Assembly: GCF_000585495.1 (NCBI RefSeq)
Contig: NZ_CP007264.1
Location: 1,674,001 to 1,738,000, forward strand
Source of the DNA: Thermococcus nautili
Lineage (GTDB): Archaea > Methanobacteriota_B > Thermococci > Thermococcales > Thermococcaceae
Reading direction: 5' to 3'
DNA: 64,000 bases
Shown here in pieces: positions 35,399 to 43,920 of the stretch. The translations under genes were made by a program, and so were the position numbers. The notes beneath the pieces were generated by a model. The model did not search any database. It was not told where the DNA came from and saw only the letters and a list, made by a program, of their open reading frames with translations. How positions within the stretch are numbered: position 1 is the first letter of the stretch; the number at the start of each line of letters is the position of its first letter.

Positions 35399-35938
35399 TT
35401 AACCGCTCTTTTTCTTCCTCGGCTTCTTCCTGAGGCCGAGCTCGATTTCGAGTTCCTCTATGCGCTTCTTGAGCTCCTCGACAATTCGACTGTTGTCGTA
35501 CTGCATGAGCATCTTACCGCATATCGGGCACTGGAACTCGTACTCCATCGCTTCGTCGAAGGTGAGCCTCGGATGGCCCTCCTCGCCGCACCAGTAGTAA
35601 ATCTCGCTGGTTTCTTCCTCAAGCATCTCCTTGAGCCTCTTCAGCTCGGCCATCTTTCGGGCCTTTATTATCTCGGGCAGTCTCTTGGTCTCAAGGCGCC
35701 AGTAGTAGTAATACCATCCCGTCTCGGGGTCGCGGATTCTCTTGAAATCTGCCAGTCCCTGGTCGTTGAGCTGGTAAAGGATTCTCCTGACGGTATTAAC
35801 TCTTATCCCCGTTTTCTCGGCGAGTTCCTCATCTGTGGCTTCCTTCATCTTTTCGAGGGCTTTGACTACCTCAACGGCCTCCTCACCGCCTATGTCCATT
35901 GCGATTTCGATGAGCTCCTTGTTCTTCCGTCTTGCCAC
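35399..35938 (-). CDS. tfe: Transcription initiation factor E, alpha subunit (TFE)
   Basis: A 179-residue basal transcription factor that helps RNA polymerase open promoters. An N-terminal winged helix (about 8-85: [58 protein letters not shown]) leads through a helix to a zinc ribbon: [12 protein letters not shown] ... [10 protein letters not shown], with three Cys and a His visible as ligands. Start is GTG at 35938, seven nt after a strong GGAGGT; the GTG at 35953 overlaps that site. It has a strong promoter with an inverted repeat. Confidence 0.93.
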   Translation of the reverse strand: MARRKNKELIEIAMDIGGEEAVEVVKALEKMKEATDEELAEKTGIRVNTVRRILYQLNDQGLADFKRIRDPETGWYYYYWRLETKRLPEIIKARKMAELKRLKEMLEEETSEIYYWCGEEGHPRLTFDEAMEYEFQCPICGKMLMQYDNSRIVEELKKRIEELEIELGLRKKPRKKKSG

Positions 35939-35987
35939 TGGGACGACCTCCACACGATTTGATTAACGGTCACCTAAACGGATAGAC

Positions 35988-36021
35988 CCCAATAGAAATA
36001 TTGGGTGCGGGGATATATATA
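35988..36021 (-). promoter_or_regulatory. TFE promoter with inverted repeat at the start site
   Basis: A TATATATA box (36014-36021) on the minus strand is followed downstream by CCCAATA-GAAA-TATTGGG (35988-36005), a perfect 7-bp inverted repeat. It fills the space between TATA and the expected start near 35990. This is a classic place for an archaeal repressor; a 5'-leader hairpin is the alternative. Confidence 0.55.
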
Positions 36022-36064
36022 AGTTTCCTGTCAAAACGACAACTATAATGAACAGAAAAGGACG

Positions 36065-36352
36065 TCAGTCGTTGAAGTACTCGTTGAGGAGTTCCTTCGC
36101 GGACGGCTTGTAGAGTTCGAGAACCTCAATATCCTCGATGACGTTTCCCTCACGGAGCTTGAGCTTCACCTTACCCCCGTAAACCTGAAGGTCGTCGAGC
36201 ATGCCGTAGATGGCGTCTTCCGCCTCAAGGGGGCTCTTGAACTTCATTATGTACTCCTCTCCCTCGGGAAGGATGAGCTTGACCCAGTACTCGTTCTTCC
36301 TCTTGAAGGGCCTTGTTATCTTTGGCTTGAAGTTGTCAATCACTATTTCCAA
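36065..36352 (-). CDS. Conserved hypothetical protein
   Basis: A 95-residue small protein: MEIVIDNFKPKITRPFKRKNEYWVKLILPEGEEYIMKFKSPLEAEDAIYGMLDDLQVYGGKVKLKLREGNVIEDIEVLELYKPSAKELLNEYFND. It looks like a compact beta-rich fold with a central helix; no cysteines. Start is TTG at 36352, after a full GGAGGTGA; the GTG at 36361 is within that ribosome site. No function recognised. Confidence 0.7.
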   Translation of the reverse strand: MEIVIDNFKPKITRPFKRKNEYWVKLILPEGEEYIMKFKSPLEAEDAIYGMLDDLQVYGGKVKLKLREGNVIEDIEVLELYKPSAKELLNEYFND

Positions 36353-36432
36353 AGGGCTCACCTCCGCTCTTCCGGCTCCCTAACCTTTTTTGAAACCCGA
36401 ATTTTTAAGGTTTTCCAACTCGAGAACTTTCG

Positions 36433-37305
36433 TTACCAAGGCAAATCGAGGCCCAGCTCCTTTGACAGTTTGATGACTTCATCGAGCGGAACTATTGCAC
36501 TCCTCGCGCCTACCTTCTGGACGGTGAGATACGCCAGGAGCATGCCGAGCTTTGCCGAATCCCTGAGCGACCATCCCTTCAGGATTCCGTAGATTACGCC
36601 CGCGTCGAAGGAGTCTCCAGCCCCAGTGCTGTCAACAACCTTCGCGCTCAGCCCGCGAACCTCAAAGGTTTCATCCCCCTCGCGAACTATCGCCCCGCCC
36701 CCGTTGAGCGTTATTATCAGGTTCTTGGCGTTGCTGAGGGAGGTGTCGAGCGAGCCGTACTTCCTCCTGTACTCGTCCTCGTTCATGAGGAGGTAGTCAA
36801 CCATGCCCTCCACTTCCCTTGGTAGAGTGGCCTCTCCGATATCGACCGAGATGGGAATTCCGCTGGCGTTGGCGAAGCGGACTGCTTCCTCGATGAGCTC
36901 TGGGGGATTTGAGGAGAGGTGCAGGAATCTGGCTTTCTTTGCGTACTCGGGCTTGAACTTCCTGAGCGAGTTGGCTCCAAGGTGCTTGACTATCCTCTTG
37001 TCGTCGCCGTGAACCATCGCAACGGCAACTCCTGATGGAACGTCAACGACGTCTATTCCCGAGGTGTCGACGCCGAGCCTTTCGAAGTACTTCAGGTGGG
37101 CTTCTCCTATCTCGTCCCTTCCAACAGCCCCGATGAAGCCTGCCTTCAGTCCAAAGGTTGCGAGCCAGCTTATCGTGTTCCCGGCCGCACCGCCGAGGCC
37201 GAAGTGAGCCTCCCTGGAGACGACCTTCTCGTGGAATTCGGGAAAGCGGTCGAGCAGGAAGATTATGTCGTAGTTGAGGTTCCCCATGCCGATTACGTCG
37301 AGCAT
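36433..37305 (-). CDS. PfkB-family carbohydrate/nucleoside kinase
   Basis: A 290-residue ribokinase-superfamily sugar or nucleoside kinase. The N-terminal [23 protein letters not shown] and [31 protein letters not shown] are typical; the C-terminal signature [18 protein letters not shown] holds the catalytic Asp and anion hole. Start is ATG at 37305 with GGAGGTGGTGGA. Thermococcus has several such kinases (ribose-1-phosphate, myo-inositol, cytidine); I cannot tell which this is. Confidence 0.88.
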   Translation of the reverse strand: MLDVIGMGNLNYDIIFLLDRFPEFHEKVVSREAHFGLGGAAGNTISWLATFGLKAGFIGAVGRDEIGEAHLKYFERLGVDTSGIDVVDVPSGVAVAMVHGDDKRIVKHLGANSLRKFKPEYAKKARFLHLSSNPPELIEEAVRFANASGIPISVDIGEATLPREVEGMVDYLLMNEDEYRRKYGSLDTSLSNAKNLIITLNGGGAIVREGDETFEVRGLSAKVVDSTGAGDSFDAGVIYGILKGWSLRDSAKLGMLLAYLTVQKVGARSAIVPLDEVIKLSKELGLDLPW

Positions 37306-37412
37306 TCCACCACCTCCGGAATCCCCAATACGGTGTTGGACGTTATAACCTTTGTCCGGGGAAAGATTTAAATATCCATTTCTACCCAGGTATGAGTAAG
37401 AGGTGAACAAAG

Positions 37413-38006
37413 ATGATGCTCATACTTGAGGCCTACTTCAAGAACTATCCCGCCAGGAGGAAGGTCGCCGAGTTCCTCTTCGAGAACGGCCTGAGCGTGC
37501 GGAACGGTAAAATCTACCTCAAGAACGTTGAGGTCCCGATAAGCGAGCTCGCCAGGGCAATAGGCGTCAACAGGAAGATAATCTACCACACAATCGAGTA
37601 CATCGAGAAGACCTACCCGCTGAAACTCATCTTCGAGCGTCTCAACCCACTCCCCAGCTTGATAGACGTCGCCCCGCTGATGGGCTGGGAAGTGCTCGAG
37701 ATTGACGTTGAAAAGGGGGACTACCAGGGGGCCTTTGCCGAAGTTATGAGGATTCTCGCGGAGAGCAACGTCCCGGTTATGGAGGTCTTCGGCAGGAACC
37801 TGAGGGAGGAAACGAGCAAGATATTCATCGTCATCGACGGAACGCTTCCTGTCGAGACCTTCGCGAGAATAAAGGACATCCACGGCTTCCAGAGGCTCAT
37901 ACTCCACACGCCGGAGAAGGAGAAGGAAAAACTGGTCTGCAACTACTGTGAGGTCAAGTACTGCCCCAAGAGGGTTCTCCTTGAGGCAATCAACCAACGA
38001 CCTTGA
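37413..38006 (+). CDS. Predicted regulator of amino acid metabolism with ACT domain (COG2150)
   Basis: A 197-residue protein. An N-terminal helix-turn-helix (about 8-75: [22 protein letters not shown] ... [28 protein letters not shown]) is followed by an ACT-like ligand domain (about 95-165: [50 protein letters not shown]). The C-terminal tail has [14 protein letters not shown], a three-Cys knuckle. TTTAAATAT promoter near 37366; GAGGTGA before ATG. It overlaps the convergent acylphosphatase gene by 17 nt. Confidence 0.83.
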   Translation: MMLILEAYFKNYPARRKVAEFLFENGLSVRNGKIYLKNVEVPISELARAIGVNRKIIYHTIEYIEKTYPLKLIFERLNPLPSLIDVAPLMGWEVLEIDVEKGDYQGAFAEVMRILAESNVPVMEVFGRNLREETSKIFIVIDGTLPVETFARIKDIHGFQRLILHTPEKEKEKLVCNYCEVKYCPKRVLLEAINQRP

Positions 38007-38265
38007 AGCCCTCCAGCCCCTCCGGTTCTTCCCATTTAACCTCGACGCGCGTTACCCTCGCCAGCGGCGGTCCCTGGTGGGCCCATCCAATCAGCGCCTC
38101 GACCCTCTCTTCCTCGCCCTCGACGACTGCCTCAACGCTACCGTCCGGCAGGTTCCTGACCCAGCCGGAAACCCCGAGCTTCTTCGCTTCCCTCTGCATG
38201 CTCCAGCGGAAGCCGACCCCCTGAACGCGCCCGTATATCCTAAGGTGCGCCCTAACCTTCCTCAT
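37990..38265 (-). CDS. acyP: Acylphosphatase
   Basis: A 91-residue enzyme hydrolysing acyl phosphates. The anion-binding Arg loop [22 protein letters not shown] and catalytic Asn in [38 protein letters not shown] are intact. Length is that of the family. It lies tail to tail with the COG2150 gene, 17 nt overlap, and divergent from cutA. Confidence 0.95.
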   Translation of the reverse strand: MRKVRAHLRIYGRVQGVGFRWSMQREAKKLGVSGWVRNLPDGSVEAVVEGEEERVEALIGWAHQGPPLARVTRVEVKWEEPEGLEGFKVVG

Positions 38266-38335
38266 ACACCATCCCGTTTCGATTTCTCCACAAGGGATTT
38301 AAGCTTTACTTGCCCTACTCTCCTTGGGGTGCCCT

Positions 38336-38650
38336 ATGGAGGCGATATTCGTTTACACGACCTTCCCGGACTGGGAGAGCGCCAGGAAAGTCGTCAGAGA
38401 GCTCCTTGAGAGGAAGCTCATAGTCTGCGCCAACATGCGGGAGCACGAGGCGATGTACTGGTGGGAGGGCAAGATAGAGGAGGGCAAAGAGATTGGAGTG
38501 CTCCTAAAGACCGAGGTGAGCAGGTGGAAGGCTTTGAGGGACGCGCTGAGGGAGCTCCACCCCTACGAGGTCCCGCTGATAGCGAGAATTGACCTCGACA
38601 AACTCAACAGGGAGTACTCGGAGTGGATGGCAAGGGTGCTGTTCGGATGA
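38336..38650 (+). CDS. cutA: CutA1 divalent-ion tolerance protein
   Basis: A 104-residue trimeric protein of the CutA1 family: [56 protein letters not shown] ... [31 protein letters not shown]. Very heat-stable trimers are known from Pyrococcus; the physiological role is unsettled. Start ATG at 38336 with GGGGTG. Its stop overlaps the DUF99 start (ATGA). Confidence 0.95.
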   Translation: MEAIFVYTTFPDWESARKVVRELLERKLIVCANMREHEAMYWWEGKIEEGKEIGVLLKTEVSRWKALRDALRELHPYEVPLIARIDLDKLNREYSEWMARVLFG

Positions 38651-39234
38651 TTCGCAAGGTGAAGCCCGAGATAAGGGTCGTTGGCTTCGACGACGGGACG
38701 TTCTCCTTTTCTTCCAAGCTCGAAAGGAGAAAGACGGTTCTCTTCGGTGTCGTCATGAAGGGCTCGAAGGAGGTTGTTGGTGCGGTATCGAGGTGGATAA
38801 CCGTCGACGGAACCGACGCCACCGAGAAGCTGATTGATGCCGTAAACCGGTCCCGCTTCAGGGATTTGAGGGTTGTTATGCTCAAGGGGATAACCTACGG
38901 GGGCTTCAACGTCGTTGACATTGAGAGGCTTCACCACAAGACCGGCCTCCCGGTAATCGTCGTCGTGAGGAAGAGGCCCGATTTAAACGCCATGGAGCTC
39001 GCGCTTAAGAAGCACTTCCCGGACTGGAGGGAGAGGGTTGAGCTCCTGAGGAGGGCTCCCCCGCTCTTGGAGATGATTCCCGGAAAGCTCTACGTCCAGG
39101 CACTCGGCATTTCTCCGGAGGTCGCCTTTGAGGTCGTCAGGGTAACCACGAAGACCGGCCTGATTCCGGAACCGCTGAGGCTCGCCCACATAATGGCGAG
39201 CGCCTTCATGACAGGAGAAAGCACGAAGGAGTAG
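38647..39234 (+). CDS. DUF99 protein (endonuclease V-like fold)
   Basis: A 195-residue archaeal DUF99 protein: [88 protein letters not shown]. The family is related to endonuclease V, but I cannot confirm intact catalytic residues. It is coupled to cutA by a stop-start overlap. A C/D sRNA lies 30 nt downstream. Confidence 0.83.
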   Translation: MIRKVKPEIRVVGFDDGTFSFSSKLERRKTVLFGVVMKGSKEVVGAVSRWITVDGTDATEKLIDAVNRSRFRDLRVVMLKGITYGGFNVVDIERLHHKTGLPVIVVVRKRPDLNAMELALKKHFPDWRERVELLRRAPPLLEMIPGKLYVQALGISPEVAFEVVRVTTKTGLIPEPLRLAHIMASAFMTGESTKE

Positions 39235-39264
39235 CTTTATAAGGCCGGAAAAATAGGGAAGGAC

Positions 39265-39325
39265 AGCCGATGATGGCAACAGGGTAGCTACCGAGTTGAT
39301 GAGGAAGCCGTTCCAGTCTGAGGCT
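39265..39325 (+). ncRNA. Predicted box C/D sRNA
   Basis: Complete C/D architecture with closing stem: AGCC (39265-39268), box C ATGATGG (39270-39276), 14-nt guide, D' CCGA (39291-39294), C' TTGATGA (39296-39302), 15-nt guide, box D CTGA (39318-39321), GGCT (39322-39325) pairing with AGCC. A promoter CTTTATAAG (39236-39244) stands at the right distance upstream. By the N+5 rule the D guide points to the G after ACTG in ACTGGAACGG, and the D' guide to the U after TAGC in TAGCTACCCTG. Box C ends in G and D' is CCGA, both small deviations. The 3' end overlaps the USP stop codon by 2 nt. Confidence 0.8.
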
Positions 39326-40160
39326 ATTCGCACGGGACGAGGAGGACCGGGAGCTTCGAGTCCCGCATGACCCTCTCCGCCGTGCTACCGAGTATCAAAT
39401 CCTTGAGAATGCTCCTGCCCTTCTTGCCGATGACTATGAGCGTTGCATTTTTCGCCAGTGCCGTCCCTATTATCGCCTGGCTGGCGGTTCCGACCATGAC
39501 CTCAAGCTCGAAGTCGGCTTTGACCCCCTTGGCCGTCTTCTCGAGGTTCGCCTTCGCCACCTCAATGTTGTGCTCCAGCTCGTCAACCTTGCCGTAGTCA
39601 ACCGAGTGCAGAAGTATTCCCCGCTCTATGAGCTCCTCGAACTTCCGGACGGTCTTTACTATCTTGATTGAGCACTTTGAGAAGTCCACTGCAACCAGAG
39701 GCTTCTTGAAGAGCTCGGAGCAGTCAACGGCCAGCTCGTAGGAGTCGTCCTTCTTGACGTACTTGAGCAGGAGGACCGGCCTCTTGGTGGCCCTCGCGAG
39801 GTTTGAGGCGGTGCTCCCCATGAACATCTGCCTCCATATGTTCTCGCCGACGCTCGGAGTCACGACGAGGTCAACCCCGGCTTCCTCGCTCGCCTCCGCT
39901 ATCTCGAGCGATGGGATTCCCACCCTCACGTCGGCCTTGGCGTTGATTCCCCTCTCTCGCATCTCCTCGGCGAGCTTCTCAAGCTTCTCGCGGTAGATTT
40001 CTTCAAGCTCGAACGCCTCAAGCTCCGCAACGGTTATGTCGATGACGTGGAGGAGGTGGAGCTCCCTGGCACCGAGCTCGAAGAGTTTGGGGATGCAGTG
40101 CCTGAGGGCGTGGAGCGATACGTCTGAGAAGTCGGTCGGGTAGAGGATTCTCTCAAACAT
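39324..40160 (-). CDS. Universal stress protein, tandem UspA domains
   Basis: A 278-residue protein with two UspA domains (about 1-140 and 150-278). The second keeps the ATP-binding pattern IVIGKKGRSILKDLILGSTAERVMRDSKLPVLLVP; the first has a looser VTPSVGENIWRQMFMGSTASNLARATKRPVLLLK. So one domain may bind nucleotide and the other may be structural. Cytosolic. Confidence 0.92.
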   Translation of the reverse strand: MFERILYPTDFSDVSLHALRHCIPKLFELGARELHLLHVIDITVAELEAFELEEIYREKLEKLAEEMRERGINAKADVRVGIPSLEIAEASEEAGVDLVVTPSVGENIWRQMFMGSTASNLARATKRPVLLLKYVKKDDSYELAVDCSELFKKPLVAVDFSKCSIKIVKTVRKFEELIERGILLHSVDYGKVDELEHNIEVAKANLEKTAKGVKADFELEVMVGTASQAIIGTALAKNATLIVIGKKGRSILKDLILGSTAERVMRDSKLPVLLVPCE

Positions 40161-40266
40161 TTTGGTTCACCCAAGTATAATTCTGTTCGTCAATGTTTAT
40201 TATCGTTGCGATGGGCCCTTTGGAAAGTGTTATAACGTTCAGGTCCAAGTTTGAGCGGTGATTGCC

Positions 40267-41463
40267 ATGGTCAAAAGGGTGCACCTCTTCGACTGGCATA
40301 AGGAGCACGCCAAGAAAATCGAGGAGTTCGCGGGCTGGGAGATGCCAATCTGGTACTCGAGCATAAAGGATGAACACCTCGCCGTCAGGAACGCGGTCGG
40401 CGTTTTTGACACCTCCCACATGGGCGAGATAGTCTTCCGCGGGAAGGATGCCCTCAAGTTCCTCCAGTACGTCACGACCAACGACATAAGCAAGCCTCCT
40501 GCCATAAGCGGAACCTACACGCTCGTCCTCAACGAGAGGGGAGCCATTAAAGACGAGACCCTCGTCTTCAACATGGGGAACGACGAGTACCTGATGATAT
40601 GCGACAGCGACGCCTTCGAGAAGCTCTACGCATGGTTCACCTACCTCAAGGGCACGGTTGAGCAGTTTACCAAGCTCGACCTTGAGATTGAGCTCAAAAC
40701 GTACGATATAGCCATGTTCGCCGTCCAGGGGCCGAAGGCGAGGGATTTAGCGAAGGACCTCTTTGGGGTAGACATCAACGAGATGTGGTGGTTCCAGGCC
40801 AGGTGGGTCGAGCTCGACGGAATCAAGATGCTCCTCTCAAGGAGCGGCTACACCGGCGAGAACGGATTCGAGGTCTACATCGAAGATGCGAACCCCTACC
40901 ACCCCGACCCCGAGAAGAGGGGTAAACCGGAGAAGGCCCTTCACGTCTGGGAGAGAATCCTTGAGGAGGGCGAGAAGTACGGCATAAGGCCGGCCGGACT
41001 CGGAGCAAGGGACACGCTCAGGCTTGAGGCCGGCTACACGCTCTACGGCAACGAGACGAAAGAGTTACAGCTCCTCAGCACGGACATCGACGAAGTCACC
41101 CCGCTCCAGGCCAACCTCGACTTCGCGATATTCTGGGACAAGGAGTTCATAGGTAAAGACGCCCTCCTCAAGCAGAAGGAGCGCGGTTTGGGAAGGAAGC
41201 TCGTCCACTTCAAGATGGTCGAAAAGGGAATCCCGAGGGAGGGCTACAGGGTTCTGGCCAACGGCGAGGTCATCGGCGAGGTCACGAGCGGAACGCTCTC
41301 GCCGCTCCTTGGCATAGGAATCGGAATAGCCTTCGTGAAGGAGGAGTACGCCAAACCCGGCCTCGAAATCGAGGTGGAAATCAGGGGCAAGCCCAAGAAG
41401 GCCGTAACAGTTGCACCGCCGTTCTACGACCCCAAGAAGTACGGCCTCTTCAGGGAGGAGTGA
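40267..41463 (+). CDS. gcvT: Aminomethyltransferase, glycine cleavage T protein
   Basis: A 398-residue folate-dependent enzyme that transfers the methylene group of glycine to tetrahydrofolate. Motifs: [81 protein letters not shown], and [21 protein letters not shown]. Start ATG at 40267 with GCGGTGATTGCC. The other gcv genes are not in this window. Confidence 0.94.
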   Translation: MVKRVHLFDWHKEHAKKIEEFAGWEMPIWYSSIKDEHLAVRNAVGVFDTSHMGEIVFRGKDALKFLQYVTTNDISKPPAISGTYTLVLNERGAIKDETLVFNMGNDEYLMICDSDAFEKLYAWFTYLKGTVEQFTKLDLEIELKTYDIAMFAVQGPKARDLAKDLFGVDINEMWWFQARWVELDGIKMLLSRSGYTGENGFEVYIEDANPYHPDPEKRGKPEKALHVWERILEEGEKYGIRPAGLGARDTLRLEAGYTLYGNETKELQLLSTDIDEVTPLQANLDFAIFWDKEFIGKDALLKQKERGLGRKLVHFKMVEKGIPREGYRVLANGEVIGEVTSGTLSPLLGIGIGIAFVKEEYAKPGLEIEVEIRGKPKKAVTVAPPFYDPKKYGLFREE

Positions 41464-41491
41464 TTCTTTCCTTTTTCTCCAAACCCTTATT

Positions 41492-41511
41492 AGGTAACGG
41501 TACCGTTACCT
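41492..41511. promoter_or_regulatory. Perfect 20-bp palindrome between gcvT and the DMT exporter
   Basis: AGGTAACGGT followed directly by its reverse complement ACCGTTACCT, with no spacer. It lies 29 bp after the gcvT stop and 79 bp before the exporter ATG. A palindrome without a loop is better suited to a dimeric DNA-binding protein than to a terminator hairpin. Confidence 0.6.
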
Positions 41512-41589
41512 GGTCCTGGGGGCAGAACCAAATTTTATTAGGGGACTAAAATCGCTGAATTTATATTCCCCAAATAATGAGTTAATGCC

Positions 41590-42414
41590 ATGTCCAAAAA
41601 ACACGCCGTCGGTGCCGTTCTCCTCTGGTCAACGGTTGCAAGTGCTTTCAAGCTCTCACTCCGCTACATGAGCCCGCTCCAGCTCCTCTTCTGGGCCTTT
41701 CTGACGTCGCTCGTTCTCTACGGTGCCCTCTACTTCCGGAGCTTCAGGCCCTCCAGAGAAAACCTGCGCTCCGCTTACCTTGGCCTCGTACTCCTCCTCT
41801 ACTACACCGTCCTCTTCTCAGCCTATGACCTTCTTCCCGCCCAGGAGGCGCAGGCGCTCAACTACACTTGGCCCCTGGCGCTCGTTCTGCTTTCCGTCCC
41901 CCTGCTTAAGAGAAAACTTGCCCTGAAGACATTATTTGGCCTCTTTCTTGGCTTTCTCGGTGCCCTCATTGTTGCAACCAGGGGCAACGTCCTATCCCTC
42001 GGCTTCTCGAATCCAATCGGGGATGCCCTCGGTCTCGGAAGCGCCCTAATCTGGGCCGCCTACTGGCTCCTGAACGTTCGGGACGGCAGGAGGCTTGAGG
42101 AGAAGATGTTCTGGAACTTCGCCTTTGCCCTCTTCTACGCCTCCCTGCTGATGCCCTTCGCGGGCTTTTCACCCCCTCCCCTGAAGGGCATTGCCGGCGC
42201 GGTTTACGTTGGCCTGTTCGAGATGGGCGTTACTTACCTCCTCTGGTACCGCGCGGTTGAGAGCGACGTTGCCTTTGCCTCGAACCTGGCTTACTTAGTG
42301 CCGTTTCTTAGTCTGCTCTTCATCTCCCTCATCCTTGGTGAGAGGATAGAACCGACAACCGTTCTGGGCTTGATTCTGATAGTGGTGGGAATCCTCCTTG
42401 GAAGGGAGGAGTAG
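41590..42414 (+). CDS. EamA/DMT-family membrane transporter
   Basis: A 274-residue, ten-helix drug/metabolite exporter-like protein with the EamA duplication: first half VGAVLLWSTVASAFKLSLRYMSPLQLLFWAF, second half GDALGLGSALIWAAYWLLNVRDGR and VAFASNLAYLVPFLSLLFISLILGERI. Substrate unknown. A 20-bp palindrome upstream suggests ligand-controlled expression. Promoters TTTATTAGGGG and TTTATATTC lie between. Confidence 0.88.
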   Translation: MSKKHAVGAVLLWSTVASAFKLSLRYMSPLQLLFWAFLTSLVLYGALYFRSFRPSRENLRSAYLGLVLLLYYTVLFSAYDLLPAQEAQALNYTWPLALVLLSVPLLKRKLALKTLFGLFLGFLGALIVATRGNVLSLGFSNPIGDALGLGSALIWAAYWLLNVRDGRRLEEKMFWNFAFALFYASLLMPFAGFSPPPLKGIAGAVYVGLFEMGVTYLLWYRAVESDVAFASNLAYLVPFLSLLFISLILGERIEPTTVLGLILIVVGILLGREE

Positions 42415-42468
42415 GCGCTTAACTGGCTTTATCTTTCGCTATCAGTCGGGGACGTTTGAACGAGTGAG

Positions 42469-43427
42469 AACGGCCTGAAGCTTTTGGCAGCCTTTAAGAA
42501 AGGCTGGCGAAGAAGCTTTTGGAAAAAGCTTGACCAAGGAAACTTTGCTTTCGCAAAGTTTCATCAAAGTTTGTGATTCCTCTAACAGGGTGTTTTGAGG
42601 GGTTTGCACTTTTAACGGCTTTTGTAGATTGTGAATTCCCTAATTTTGGAAGCTCTCTCGTGCGGGTTTACCTTTTCTCGCGCTCCAAAGGGGCGCTTTT
42701 AGAGAAAACCCCCTCTTGAGGGCCTTTTAAAGGGAGTTCTCTCAAGAAAATGGCCGTTTAAAAGCGCAAACCTCTTAGAATTTATTTTGAATGAAGAATC
42801 ACGAACCTTGGTCAAACTCTGCGGGACTGTCGTCCCTTGCGTCGAGCAGAGCTCGACGTCGCGCAGGCGAGCAAGCTTTAAGAAAGCTTGACCAAAAAAG
42901 TGCCCTATCTCGCCAACGGGCAAAAAGACAGTTGTGCACTAATTAAGGCGCGATTTTAAAACGAGTTTAACTTCAAAGATACCTTGAGGATTAGTTTCAA
43001 CTTAGTTTTGGCGTCCGAAGGACGCCGTTTGGAGAGTGAAACACTCAACAAAGGGCAAGTTAATAAGAAACTCCACTTTACAATTGTTAAATCTTAGAAC
43101 ATGCACTCGCTCTTCCGCCAGCGCTGAAGCTTTTGGAAAAAGCTTCACCCAAAGCTCGTGATTCCTATTTTGGACTCCTCTGAAATGGAATTTCAAAATC
43201 GAGACAGCAGTTGAAAGTTTGAATTCACACTCCAAGGACTCCTTCACGCGGGTTCCATCTACTCGCGCTCCGAAGGAGCGCAAAAGACGTGAACCCCTTA
43301 TCAGAAGGGCCTTTTAAAGAAATTCACCTCTCCAAAAGAGCAACTCGATAGAGAAATCCACCCGAAGAATGGCCCCTTCAAAAGGGAATCACAAACTTTG
43401 ATGAAACTTTGCCCAGCAAAGTTTCAA
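42469..43427 (-). ncRNA. Large hairpin-rich structured element directly 3' of tRNA-Trp (copy A)
   Basis: No gene is seen here. Read in the tRNA-Trp direction, the element starts 2 nt after CCA with a perfect 10-bp hairpin (43403-43412/43416-43425). It then has a long-range stem GTGATTCC/GGAATCAC (43385-43392 with 43158-43165) that encloses GGGTTC/GAACCC (43250-43255/43291-43296) and a GCGCTCC hairpin (43265-43281). Next come the GAAGCTTTT hairpin (43126-43146), the GGCGTCC hairpin (43010-43026) and conserved single-stranded blocks. A second partial copy of the first domain follows (42573-42802), then a CAGCCTTT hairpin (42488-42506). The order is colinear with copy B at 57153. Whether it acts as RNA or as DNA is not shown. 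Confidence 0.7.
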
Positions 43428-43567
43428 TGGTGGGGGCGCGGGGATTTGAACCCCGGTCCGCGGGTTTCTCCGGGTCAGAGCTCCAAAGGCTCATCCCCAA
43501 TCAGCAAACCCGCAAGTCCTCATACCTCTGGAGCCCGCGATGATGGACCAGGCTACACCACGCCCCC
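43428..43567 (-). tRNA. tRNA-Trp (CCA) with box C/D intron
   Basis: Acceptor GGGGGCG/CGCCCCC, T arm CGGGG-TTCAAAT-CCCCG, encoded CCA, anticodon CCA. Exons are 43528-43567 and 43428-43465; the 62-nt intron 43466-43527 lies between positions 37 and 38. The splice site is a textbook bulge-helix-bulge: CTCC/GGAG 4-bp helix with AGA and AAA bulges. The intron has boxes C (ATGAGGA), D' (CTGA), C' (GGATGAG) and D (CTGA). The D' guide GCGGGTTT pairs with AAACCCGC and points to nt 39; the D guide TGGAGCT pairs with the anticodon region and points to C34. The same guide activity is known for pre-tRNA-Trp introns in Euryarchaeota. Confidence 0.97.
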
Positions 43568-43593
43568 GTCCGTCTCAACCTTAGCGATGGGAG

Positions 43594-43603
43594 GTTTATA
43601 AAC
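43594..43603 (-). promoter_or_regulatory. TATA box of tRNA-Trp
   Basis: GTTTATAAAC lies 27-36 nt upstream of the tRNA 5' end on the minus strand, the expected spacing. Nearby TTTTATTAACC on the plus strand (near 43618) is the likely promoter for the gene at 43661. Confidence 0.6.
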
Positions 43604-43660
43604 TTTGCTCCCGGAAGTTTTATTAACCTTGACACACAAAAATCTACCGAGGTGGTGGCG

Positions 43661-43897
43661 ATGGAGGAGCCTATAGTCATCGGAAAGGACAAGTTCAGGA
43701 TTGGGGAGGACGAGACTGCTAGGAGGGAGCTCAGGGTTGTCAAAGTCCACGACGACGTTATACAGCTCCAGGAGGAGGTTCACGGCATCATTGCCCTCGT
43801 CGGCGCGAGCTCGAGCGTCAACATCAAGAAGGACGAGCTCAAGAACCTCATCAAGGTCGTCAAGGAGCAGTTCGGCTGGACCGACATCTGCGAGTGA
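43661..43897 (+). CDS. Conserved hypothetical protein
   Basis: A 78-residue protein: MEEPIVIGKDKFRIGEDETARRELRVVKVHDDVIQLQEEVHGIIALVGASSSVNIKKDELKNLIKVVKEQFGWTDICE. Beta-strands in the first part, then helices; one Cys near the end. Start ATG at 43661 with GAGGTGGTGGCG. No family recognised; it lies between tRNA-Trp (divergent) and FBPase. Confidence 0.7.
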   Translation: MEEPIVIGKDKFRIGEDETARRELRVVKVHDDVIQLQEEVHGIIALVGASSSVNIKKDELKNLIKVVKEQFGWTDICE

Positions 43898-43920
43898 CCT
43901 TTCTCCTTTTAGGCCCACCG

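Noticed and set aside
42469-43427. Short open frames (62-93 codons) in the gene-free region as genes
   Set aside because: They run through perfect hairpins, lack ribosome sites and are not kept in copy B; the stems explain the sequence better.
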